This document shows positions 24,483 to 31,441 of a stretch of DNA of 31,441 bases, piece by piece. Source of the DNA: RGIG5612 sp045599965 (GTDB lineage Bacteria > Bacillota > Clostridia > Lachnospirales > Lachnospiraceae); NCBI GenBank assembly GCA_045599965.1, contig JAZRXA010000060.1, positions 1 to 31,441 on the forward strand. Reading direction: 5' to 3'. The notes beneath the pieces are model-generated. The model was not told where the DNA came from and ran no database searches. It worked only from the letters and a program-made list of their open reading frames with translations. Both the position numbers and the translations under genes were made by a program. Position 1 is the first letter of the stretch; each line of letters begins with the position of its first letter.

Positions 24483-26372
24483 ATGAACCTTAATGAATCT
24501 CAAAAACGCTCCGTTAGTTTTTTTAAGGGACCTTCCCTAGTTCTTGCCGGTCCTGGCAGTGGAAAGACTTTTGTAATTACTACTCGCGTAAAAAATTTAA
24601 TCGAATATTATAAAGTTCCAGCAGAAAAAATCTTGGTGGCTACTTTTTCACGCGCTGCTGCAGATGAAATGAAAGCTCGTTTTAATAATCTTATGGGCGA
24701 TTTCGCATCTAGCTCTTCTTCTCCAACTTTTGGAACTTTTCACAGTATCTTCTTTATGATTCTTAAAGCATCATATAATTATGATTCTAAAAATATAATT
24801 AACGATAATAAAAAATATGATTTAATTCGAAGCGAAGTTGACCGCTTAAATATTTTTTACGAGAATGAAACCGATTTTTTTCAAACTCTTATTAACGAAA
24901 TTAGTCAGGTTAAAAATAACTTTGAAAGTGTATCAACCTTTAAGCCTTCTTTTGTTTCTACGGATAATTTTATTTTGCTTTACAATGCTTATGAAAAATC
25001 TCTTCGTGAGCTAGGACTTATTGATTATGATGACATGATGAATCTTTGCTACACACTCTTAACTAACAATCCAAAAATTTTAAGATACTGGCAAAATCAT
25101 TTTTCCTTTATTCTTATTGATGAGTTTCAAGACATCAACCCTATCCAATATGAGATTGTAAAGCTTTTAGCTGCTCCAACTTTTAATCTTTTTGTAGTTG
25201 GTGACGATGACCAAAGCATCTATGGTTTTAGAGGTTCATCACCTTTAATCATGAAACAATTTACCAAAGATTTCCCTAACCTAGAATATGTTCAACTAGA
25301 TATTAATTATCGCAGTTCTAAAAAAATAACCTCGTTCGCATTAAAAATTATTAGCGAAGGCGCATCTCGTTTTAATAAAGTCGTAAATAATATTAAAACA
25401 ACTACTGATTCTATTTTTAGAATTGATGTTTATGATAATCCAGAGCAAGAATATAAACGCATATCAGATTTAATAAACCAATTAATAAAAAATAATGCCT
25501 CGCCTTCTTCTATTGCCATTTTAGTTAGAAGTTCTTCAAACCTTTCTTTATTAAGTGACGTACTTACTAAAAACAATATTCCTATCTATTCAAAAAACAA
25601 GTCATGCAATATTTTTAATTCTTTTATTGCTTCTGATATCATCTCTTACTTAAAAATTGCTTATGCTCTTGTTGGAAAGTTTCCTATATCCGAGACAAAA
25701 TTAAATGATTTTGTCTCTATTATGAATAAGCCTTCTAGATATATTTCTAGAGAAAACGTTTGTTTTGCGGCGGGACATGACCCGTTTAATATCCAAACTT
25801 TCTTTGTACAACTTAAACACTATTACTCTTCTAATTCTCGAGTTCTCGCTAATATTATTAAGTTTGAAAAAGACTTGCGCTTTATTGGAAACATGCCTTT
25901 ATATGCTGGCATCCAATATCTAGCCAGCGCAGTTAAATACTCTAGTTTCTTAAAAGAAATTGCCAAGAAAAATCACAAGGATGTCAACGAGTACTTTAAT
26001 ATCCTGGAAAAAATAAAGGAAAGCGCATCCGACTTTTACGATATAGGTGATTGGTTTGAATATATTTTAGAATACGGCAAATCCCTTGTTTGTGTTAAAG
26101 ATAAATCTGAATGTATTAATCTTCTAACCATGCATGCTTCGAAAGGCCTAGAGTTTGAAAGCGTTTTTATTCCTGATGTAAACGAAGGCGTGCTTCCTCA
26201 CAATAAATGCACTACTAAAGAACAAATTGAAGAAGAACGTCGCCTTTTATATGTTGCTATGACGCGTGCAAAAAATAATTTATTTATAAGCTATGTTAAA
26301 AATGTAAGATCTAAAGAAACTCTTCCTTCTAGATTTATTAAGTCTTTGCTTTTAGAAAAGAAGACCGATTAA
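24483..26372 (+). CDS. UvrD/Rep-type superfamily 1 ATP-dependent DNA helicase
   Basis: A 629-residue 3'-5' SF1A helicase related to PcrA, UvrD and Rep. Motif Ia context and Walker A are LVLAGPGSGKT (19-29). Later come TFHSIF, Walker B LIDEFQDINPIQ, motif III VGDDDQSIYGFRGS, NYRSSKKIT (motif IV), LTMHASKGLEFESVFIP (motif V) and EERRLLYVAMTRAK (motif VI). It is about 100 residues shorter than PcrA, mostly at the C-terminus, and probably lacks the polymerase-binding tail. The ATG at 24483 gives the family N-terminus (LNESQKRSV); an upstream in-frame TTG overlaps the promoter -35 box and is rejected. It is the only plus-strand gene, and its end overlaps feoB by 21 bases. Confidence 0.9.
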   Translation: MNLNESQKRSVSFFKGPSLVLAGPGSGKTFVITTRVKNLIEYYKVPAEKILVATFSRAAADEMKARFNNLMGDFASSSSSPTFGTFHSIFFMILKASYNYDSKNIINDNKKYDLIRSEVDRLNIFYENETDFFQTLINEISQVKNNFESVSTFKPSFVSTDNFILLYNAYEKSLRELGLIDYDDMMNLCYTLLTNNPKILRYWQNHFSFILIDEFQDINPIQYEIVKLLAAPTFNLFVVGDDDQSIYGFRGSSPLIMKQFTKDFPNLEYVQLDINYRSSKKITSFALKIISEGASRFNKVVNNIKTTTDSIFRIDVYDNPEQEYKRISDLINQLIKNNASPSSIAILVRSSSNLSLLSDVLTKNNIPIYSKNKSCNIFNSFIASDIISYLKIAYALVGKFPISETKLNDFVSIMNKPSRYISRENVCFAAGHDPFNIQTFFVQLKHYYSSNSRVLANIIKFEKDLRFIGNMPLYAGIQYLASAVKYSSFLKEIAKKNHKDVNEYFNILEKIKESASDFYDIGDWFEYILEYGKSLVCVKDKSECINLLTMHASKGLEFESVFIPDVNEGVLPHNKCTTKEQIEEERRLLYVAMTRAKNNLFISYVKNVRSKETLPSRFIKSLLLEKKTD

Positions 26373-28727
26373 GGCTACTAGTCCGGCTAACGCGTAAGCT
26401 AATATGCACATTCCTATTGCGATTCCAGCAGACCATTTAACTCCAAGTTCTCTTCTTATAGCGGCGATTGTAGCTACGCATGGAGTGTAGATAAGACAAA
26501 ATACAAGAAGTGAAAAAGCCGCAACCTTAGTTATACTTGCCACAAACGCAGCCGTACTACCATAAAGAACAGCTAAGGTTGATACCACACTTTCTTTTGC
26601 AAGAATTCCGGTTACTAATCCCGTTACGATTCTCCAATCGCCTAGTCCTAAAGGCTTAAAGATTGGCGCTATAAATCCTGCTATGTTTGCAAGGATGCTT
26701 TGGCTTGTATCGCTAACAAGCTGAAGTTGGAAATCAAAGCTTTCTAAGAACCAAATAATAATTGTTGCTAATAAAATGATTGTAAAAGCTTTCTTTAAGA
26801 AATCTTTAGTTTTATCCCAAAGTAATTGAAGAACATTCTTCACGCTAGGAAGTCTATAGTTAGGAAGTTCCATAATGAATGGGACTGCTTCCCCCTTAAA
26901 AGCTGTATTTTTAGAAATAAGTGCAACAATAATTCCAACAACTATTCCAATTAGATACATAGCAATCATTACTAACCATGCACAGTCCGGGAAGAAAGCT
27001 GCACTTAGGAACGCGTATATTGGAAGTTTTGCTGAGCAACTCATAAATGGAGTTAAAAGCATAGTCATCTTTCTATCGCGTTCTGACGAAAGTGTTCTTG
27101 TTGCCATAACAGAAGGTACCGAACATCCAAAGCCTATAAGCATAGGAACTATACTCTTTCCAGAAAGACCTATCTTTCTTAAAAGTTTATCCATTACAAA
27201 AGCTACTCTAGCCATATATCCGCTGTCTTCTAGTAATGATAGGAACAAAAATAAAATTACAATAATCGGTACAAAACTTACAACGCTTCCTACTCCGGCA
27301 AAAATTCCTTCAATAACAAGCGAATGAATAACCTCGTTCATGTTAATTGCGCTAAACCCCGCATCAACAACATTTGTAAGTGCGGTGATTCCCATCTGTA
27401 ATAAATCTTGAAGCCATGCTCCAAATACATTAAATGTAAGGAAGAATATTAAAGCCATTATTATTACGAAAATAGGAATAGCTGTCCACTTTCCTGTGAG
27501 AATTTTATCTAAAGAGGCACTTCTTTTGTGTTCTTTACTTTCTTTAGGTTTTACAACGCACTCTTTGCAAAGTTTTTGAATAAAGTCAAAACGCATATCT
27601 GCTATAGCTGCTGCTCTATCTAAGCCTCTTTCTTCTTCCATTTGGACAATCATATGCTCGATAGTTTCTTTTTCGTTTTGGGTTAACTTAAGTGCATCGC
27701 TAACTAAAGCGTCGCCTTCAATAAGTTTGCATGCAGCAAATCTTATAGGTAGTTTTGCTTCTATGGCATGATCTTCAATAAAATGCATTATTGAGTGGAT
27801 GCATCTATGTACTGCTGCGCCCTTTCCATCATCTGAACAAAAATCTGTGCGTCCAGGTTTTTCTTGGTTTGCCGCAACATGAATAGCATGGTGAATAAGT
27901 TCGTGGATGCCTTCATTTTTTGAAGCCGAGATAAAAACAACTGGGATTCCTAACATATTCTCCATCTTGTTGACATCAATCGTTCCGCCGTTAGACCTAA
28001 TCTCGTCCATCATATTAAGTGCTAAAACCATCGGAACTTCGAGCTCCATAAGTTGCATAGATAGATATAGATTTCTTTCTATATTTGTCGCATCAACAAT
28101 ATTTATTATTCCACAAGGATTTTCATCAAGGATGAATTGTCTTGAAACTATTTCCTCTTCCGAATATGGCGATAATGAATATATACCCGGAAGATCTGTT
28201 ACTAATGTATTTGGGTGTTCTTTAATCTCTCCGCTTTTTTGATCTACTGTAACGCCAGGGAAATTTCCAACATGTTGATTTGAACCTGTAAGTTGATTAA
28301 AAAGTGTAGTCTTTCCGCAGTTTTGGTTTCCTGCTAATGCAAAAGTAAGAAGTGTTCCTTTTGGAAGCGGCTTACCGTCTGTCTTTGCATGATACTTTCC
28401 GCCCTCACCTAAACCTGGGTGAGATGTTTCTTTAACAAGTTCACCATCTTTTCTATGTGAGTGAGCATGATACTGCTCATGTTCCTCATCTTCGGAAAAA
28501 TACGGCTCATCTATTTCTATTTTTTCTGCATCTGCAAGTCTTAAGGTTAATTCATAACCATGAATTCTATATTCAACAGGATCTCCCATTGGCGCATATT
28601 TTACAAGCGTTATTTCCGCTCCCGGAATAACTCCCATATCTAAGAAATGTTGACGAAGAACTCCTTCGCCACCAACATTCAATATTTTTGCACTTTGTCC
28701 AATTTCAAGATTTCTTAAATTTTTCAT
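26352..28727 (-). CDS. feoB: Ferrous iron transporter, FeoA-FeoB fusion
   Basis: A 791-residue Fe(II) importer in the cytoplasmic membrane. Residues 1-75 are a FeoA (SH3-like) domain fused to the front. A His-rich, charged linker (EEHEQYHAHSHRKDGE) follows, then the FeoB G domain with G1 GNQNCGKTT (133-141), G3 DLPGIYSL, G4 NMMDE and G5 SASKNEG, and then a permease domain with Gate-type repeats and about eight to ten membrane helices, ending LAGLVALIGLLF. The stop lies inside the 3' end of the convergent helicase gene. The start is five bases after the P-type ATPase stop, so it is in the ArsR operon. The Gln in place of the usual Pro in G1 is also seen in some other clostridial FeoB proteins. 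Confidence 0.95.
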   Translation of the reverse strand: MKNLRNLEIGQSAKILNVGGEGVLRQHFLDMGVIPGAEITLVKYAPMGDPVEYRIHGYELTLRLADAEKIEIDEPYFSEDEEHEQYHAHSHRKDGELVKETSHPGLGEGGKYHAKTDGKPLPKGTLLTFALAGNQNCGKTTLFNQLTGSNQHVGNFPGVTVDQKSGEIKEHPNTLVTDLPGIYSLSPYSEEEIVSRQFILDENPCGIINIVDATNIERNLYLSMQLMELEVPMVLALNMMDEIRSNGGTIDVNKMENMLGIPVVFISASKNEGIHELIHHAIHVAANQEKPGRTDFCSDDGKGAAVHRCIHSIMHFIEDHAIEAKLPIRFAACKLIEGDALVSDALKLTQNEKETIEHMIVQMEEERGLDRAAAIADMRFDFIQKLCKECVVKPKESKEHKRSASLDKILTGKWTAIPIFVIIMALIFFLTFNVFGAWLQDLLQMGITALTNVVDAGFSAINMNEVIHSLVIEGIFAGVGSVVSFVPIIVILFLFLSLLEDSGYMARVAFVMDKLLRKIGLSGKSIVPMLIGFGCSVPSVMATRTLSSERDRKMTMLLTPFMSCSAKLPIYAFLSAAFFPDCAWLVMIAMYLIGIVVGIIVALISKNTAFKGEAVPFIMELPNYRLPSVKNVLQLLWDKTKDFLKKAFTIILLATIIIWFLESFDFQLQLVSDTSQSILANIAGFIAPIFKPLGLGDWRIVTGLVTGILAKESVVSTLAVLYGSTAAFVASITKVAAFSLLVFCLIYTPCVATIAAIRRELGVKWSAGIAIGMCILAYALAGLVALIGLLF

Positions 28728-28732
28728 CTAGT

Positions 28733-30487
28733 TTATTTTTCCGTAATGTTTTCTTTATCATATTTAACAGCGCCTACTCTTAATGCGTTAAGAACTGCTA
28801 AAAGTGCAACACCTACATCTGCAAAAACTGCAAACCACATATTCGTGATTCCAAATGCGCTTAGTACCAAAACTAAAACTTTTATACCTATTGAGAAAAT
28901 AATGTTTTCCCAAACGATTCTCATAGTTCTTTTTGCAATCTTTTTAATAAGTGGAATACCGTTTAAGTTGTCCTTCATTAAAACGATGTTAGAAACTTCT
29001 ATCGCTGCATCTGAACCTATTCCACCCATTGAAATTCCTACATCTGCTTTCATAAGGCTAGGTGCGTCATTAATTCCATCGCCCACAAAAGCTACAATAT
29101 CTTTCGGTCCTTTTTCTTTCATTATGCTTTCAAGTTGCCCAACTTTTTCATGTGGCTTAAGTTCATAAGCATAATTTTGTATTCCTAGTTTTCCAGCAAC
29201 CTCACTAACAATCTCTTCTTTATCACCAGAAAGAACATAAATCTTTGATCCCATTTTCTTAAGCCATGCAATAACTTTTTTAGCCTCAGGCTTTATCTCT
29301 TTTCCAACTGTAAGCGTTCCTGTTTTATCCGAAACATATATATCTGCTTTTGAAATAAGTTCAAGGCAGTTGCTTCCCTTAACTAAAATATTGTATCTAC
29401 TAGCTGTTCCTATTCCCATAAAGAAACTAAGTGGAATTGAAATAACTAGTGCGCATGGACAGCTTACAACTAAGAAGCTAAGTGCTCTATAAATCCATGT
29501 TGTGAAAGTTAAATCACTAAATAATCCTGCAATTGAAGAGCTACCAATTATTAATCCTATAATAGGTGGAAGGATTGCGATAGCAACAGCAAGTCCTACT
29601 ACTATTGGCGTATACACTCTTGCAAATCTTGTTATAAAAGTTTCAGTCTTAGCCTTTTTATCGTTTGCATTTTCTACAAGGTCTAAAATTTTTGCAACTG
29701 TTGAATCATCATAAACTTTTGTTGTGATGATTATTATTGTACTATCGCTCATATTTATTGAGCCACTATATATTTCTGTACCTTTATTAACCTTTTCATG
29801 TTCCGACTCACCTGTAATTGTCATAGTATCTAATACGGCATAATCCGAAACTAATGTTCCATCAAGTGGAACCTTTTCACCTTTATTTATAATTATTGTT
29901 GTTCCGATTTCTACTTTGTCTGGATCTGTATCCACAACTGTTTCGCCTTGCAAAACATGAGCGACATCAGGACGCAAATCCATAAGTTCTGCAATAGACT
30001 TTCTGCTTCTTCCTAAAGCCCATTGTTGGAAATACTCTCCTATTGAGTAAAAGATTACTACCGCGCAACCTTCTTCGAATCCATCTGGGACTTCGCCGAT
30101 GCATCCTTTATATATTCCAAGTGCGAATGCGCCCAATGAGGCAATACTCATCAAGAAGTTTTCATCTAAGAGTTCTCCGTGAATAATTCCTTCGAACGCT
30201 TCTTTTAGGATATCTTTTCCTAAAATAAGAAATGCAATTAAATAACAAACAAAAGGCAATACCCAATTTGCTGGTCCTGGATTAATGCTTGCTAAATCAA
30301 AAATTTTATCTAAAACAAACACGACAATAAATAGACCTGTAGCAATACATATTTTTACAAGTTGTTTTTTACTTGCTCCACCTTCAAAGTGAAGATGCTC
30401 ATGGTCATGATGGTGTCCGCGATGGTCGTGTTCTTCTTCCGAATGATTATGTATACAGTTTTTATTATCGCAACAATTACAACTCAT
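28733..30487 (-). CDS. P1B-type metal ATPase (Zn/Cd/Pb type) lacking the nucleotide-binding domain
   Basis: A 584-residue P1B ATPase. The N-terminal tail is rich in His and Cys (MSCNCCDNKNCIHNH, then several HDH repeats) in place of an HMA domain. Visible elements are the TGES actuator loop (near 225), the SCPCALVISIP transport motif of the Zn/Cd/Pb class (CPC 343-345), DKTGTLT (Asp387), the distal P-domain GDGINDAP (469-476) and the TM8 aspartate in FADVGVALLAVLNALR. Between DKTGTLT and GDGIND there are about 80 residues, whereas CadA and ZntA have roughly 200-280. After VGK the sequence goes directly to EIKPEAKKVIAW, so the whole ATP-binding N domain, including the HP motif, is missing, without a frameshift. 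Activity is therefore doubtful. The ATG at 30485-30487 follows AAAGGAG. It lies between arsR and feoB. Confidence 0.88.
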   Translation of the reverse strand: MSCNCCDNKNCIHNHSEEEHDHRGHHHDHEHLHFEGGASKKQLVKICIATGLFIVVFVLDKIFDLASINPGPANWVLPFVCYLIAFLILGKDILKEAFEGIIHGELLDENFLMSIASLGAFALGIYKGCIGEVPDGFEEGCAVVIFYSIGEYFQQWALGRSRKSIAELMDLRPDVAHVLQGETVVDTDPDKVEIGTTIIINKGEKVPLDGTLVSDYAVLDTMTITGESEHEKVNKGTEIYSGSINMSDSTIIIITTKVYDDSTVAKILDLVENANDKKAKTETFITRFARVYTPIVVGLAVAIAILPPIIGLIIGSSSIAGLFSDLTFTTWIYRALSFLVVSCPCALVISIPLSFFMGIGTASRYNILVKGSNCLELISKADIYVSDKTGTLTVGKEIKPEAKKVIAWLKKMGSKIYVLSGDKEEIVSEVAGKLGIQNYAYELKPHEKVGQLESIMKEKGPKDIVAFVGDGINDAPSLMKADVGISMGGIGSDAAIEVSNIVLMKDNLNGIPLIKKIAKRTMRIVWENIIFSIGIKVLVLVLSAFGITNMWFAVFADVGVALLAVLNALRVGAVKYDKENITEK

Positions 30488-30548
30488 TTTTGTCTCTCCT
30501 TTGTTCCTATCTACTCGCATGGTGCCTTCCTGCTCGCGCTCGGAACTA

Positions 30549-30881
30549 CTAGTCCTCTTCGTTTAAATGTAAAAGCCCGCTCTCCATTATCATCTCAACA
30601 TGCTTATCATCTAAAAAATAAATTACTTCTTTACCAATTTTACTGCATTTAACAAGTTTGGCATTTTTCAAAATTCTAAGTTGATGGCTTACTGCCGAAA
30701 CAGTCATATCACAAGCAGTAGCAATATCGCCCACGCACATATTGCTATAAGAAAGGCAGCTTAAAATTTTGGTTCTTGTAGAATCTCCAAAAACCTTAAA
30801 CACTTCAGCTAAATTATAAATTGTCTCATCTGCAGGAAGCATATCTTTAACTTGCTGCCCAATTGATTGATTTATCTTCAT
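30549..30881 (-). CDS. ArsR/SmtB-family metal-sensing repressor
   Basis: A 110-residue winged-helix repressor. The recognition helix region is MTVSAVSHQLRILKNAKLV. The alpha-5 metal site of SmtB/CzrA-type zinc sensors is complete: Asp92, His94, then His105 and Glu108 (D-x-H-x10-H-x2-E). An SmtB-like alpha-3N site with Cys49 and Asp52 (CVGD) is also present. It should bind the palindrome in its own promoter and release it when zinc, or a related ion, is bound. It begins the operon arsR - P1B ATPase - feoAB, consistent with metal-dependent control. An AGAAGGTG site precedes the start. Confidence 0.92.
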   Translation of the reverse strand: MKINQSIGQQVKDMLPADETIYNLAEVFKVFGDSTRTKILSCLSYSNMCVGDIATACDMTVSAVSHQLRILKNAKLVKCSKIGKEVIYFLDDKHVEMIMESGLLHLNEED

Positions 30882-30901
30882 AATTCACCTTCTTTTTATA
30901 C

Positions 30902-30917
30902 TTGAATAACTATTCAA
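30902..30917. promoter_or_regulatory. ArsR operator, perfect 7-2-7 inverted repeat
   Basis: TTGAATAACTATTCAA is a perfect inverted repeat (TTGAATA and TATTCAA, separated by two bases) lying just downstream of the -10 box, at and after the transcription start. Operators of SmtB/CzrA-type repressors have this general TGAA/TTCA form. A further half site, TTCAAATATT, is at 30921-30930. Confidence 0.8.
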
Positions 30918-30927
30918 CTGTTCAAAT

Positions 30928-30954
30928 ATTATAACATCGCCGACTTTTTGTCAA
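30928..30954 (-). promoter_or_regulatory. Promoter of the arsR - P1B ATPase - feoAB operon
   Basis: On the minus strand a consensus TTGACA (30949-30954), a 15-base spacer and a consensus TATAAT (30928-30933) preceded by TGT (extended -10) form a strong promoter. The short spacer is unusual but common in metal-regulated promoters. The operator lies directly downstream. Confidence 0.75.
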
Positions 30955-31441
30955 CAACTCATCAAAATCATCTTCTAAACAAATCTTATGCAATTTTAAC
31001 GCCATTCATATTCGCAAATTAAGAATTTATGAGGCTGTGGATTTATGGATAACTGGCAAAGAGCCAGTTACCCACAAATCCAACAGCCTCTACTACTATG
31101 TCCCATTGCGTCGCCTACCGGCGCCGCTTCGCCGGTGTAACCACCGGCTCCATATATGAAAAATCATTCTCAAACTAAGGTGGCGCTCGAAAGAACATGT
31201 ACTGTCATTCAAAGTCCGCCGCCGTAAGTAGCGAAGGTGCGGCGCGGGCCCTACTTAGCCCTAGCGCCGTCAACTTCGCGAGCAACAACCTCGGATATAC
31301 AAAAAGACAAATAACCATACAACTTAGCTGTTTTGATGGTGTGACTTATGGTTTTTGCTCAAAAAAGTGCTAATTTTTGGCATTATTTTAAATTTTAAAC
31401 CATACAACAAAGCCAATATAAGATAGGTTGTACGGGCAAGC
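30955..31441. other. Non-coding region at the right edge
   Basis: No convincing gene on either strand. 31031-31090 holds a long hairpin (separate entry). 31092-31300 is markedly GC-rich with several short inverted repeats, including ACCGGCG and CGCCGGT (31117-31123, 31130-31136) and TAAGTAG/CTACTTA near 31220-31260. 31313-31441 is AT-rich and repeats AACCATACAAC. The sequence does not read as rRNA or tRNA. Confidence 0.6.
31031..31090. repeat. Long inverted repeat with 27-bp stem
   Basis: A 27-base left arm (31031-31057) and a 28-base right arm (31063-31090) pair around a five-base loop, AAAGA, with one bulged base and two mismatches that are wobble-compatible in one orientation. No T-run follows, so it is not an ordinary intrinsic terminator. 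The arms contain DnaA-box-like 9-mers such as TTACCCACA and, on the minus strand, TTATCCATA. Confidence 0.85.

Noticed and set aside
26875..27327. Plus-strand open frame of 150 codons inside feoB
   Set aside because: It lies wholly within the well-conserved feoB permease region, in an antisense frame with no start signals or recognisable protein features.
28733..30487. Frameshift or split gene as the cause of the short P-type ATPase
   Set aside because: The reading frame is continuous across the junction and both sides align with the family in the same frame, so it is an internal in-frame loss, not a frameshift.
31092..31300. rRNA or tRNA gene in the GC-rich segment
   Set aside because: No cloverleaf, T-loop GGTTCGAATCC-like sequence or conserved rRNA stretch can be recognised.

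Overview
The window is chromosomal DNA of a low-GC, anaerobic Firmicute, most likely a Clostridia member close to Lachnospiraceae. The evidence is AT-rich coding sequence, strong AGGAGG-type ribosome binding sites, housekeeping proteins of clostridial type (single-chain glycyl-tRNA synthetase, FeoA-FeoB fusion, short FtsY, M16C peptidase beside era) and iron-sulfur flavoenzymes typical of strict anaerobes. The species assignment is inference. All genes but one lie on the minus strand.

Layout, left to right. (1) 1-420 is non-coding: a four-copy 63-bp tandem array of hairpin-forming units, then a terminator. (2) 421-6944 is a four-gene minus-strand operon, transcribed in the order CocE/NonD-type hydrolase, fumarate-reductase-like flavoprotein, NuoG-like/GltD-like fusion, truncated NuoF-like iron-sulfur protein. 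It looks like an uncharacterised cytosolic 'hydrolyse, then reduce' system fed by NAD(P)H and/or ferredoxin. (3) 7053-8433 holds a CarD-family regulator and a DUF554 membrane protein. (4) 8443-16613 is a housekeeping block: glyS, recO, era, an M16C peptidase, ftsY, rbgA and rplS. (5) 16758-18354 is an accessory patch: a hypothetical protein, a DUF4417 protein and a 23-bp direct-repeat region, sitting where hrcA-grpE-dnaK often follow hemW. (6) 18355-24321 is a tight operon of a UDP-sugar pyrophosphorylase, argS, lepA and hemW. HemW carries an apparent in-frame palindromic insertion. (7) 24483-26372 is the only plus-strand gene, a UvrD/Rep-type helicase, which overlaps feoB tail to tail. (8) 26352-30881 is a metal operon: an SmtB-type ArsR repressor with a clear promoter and operator, a Zn/Cd/Pb-type P1B ATPase that lacks its nucleotide-binding domain, and FeoAB. 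(9) 30882-31441 is mostly non-coding, with a long perfect-looking hairpin and unusually GC-rich sequence.

The two most interesting items are the 421-6944 redox operon, whose substrate cannot be read from sequence, and the P-type ATPase in which the phosphorylation motif runs straight into the distal P-domain with about 120 residues missing. Smaller items are the HemW insertion, the 63-bp hairpin array, a promoter embedded in a terminator, and a probable leaderless rbgA transcript.
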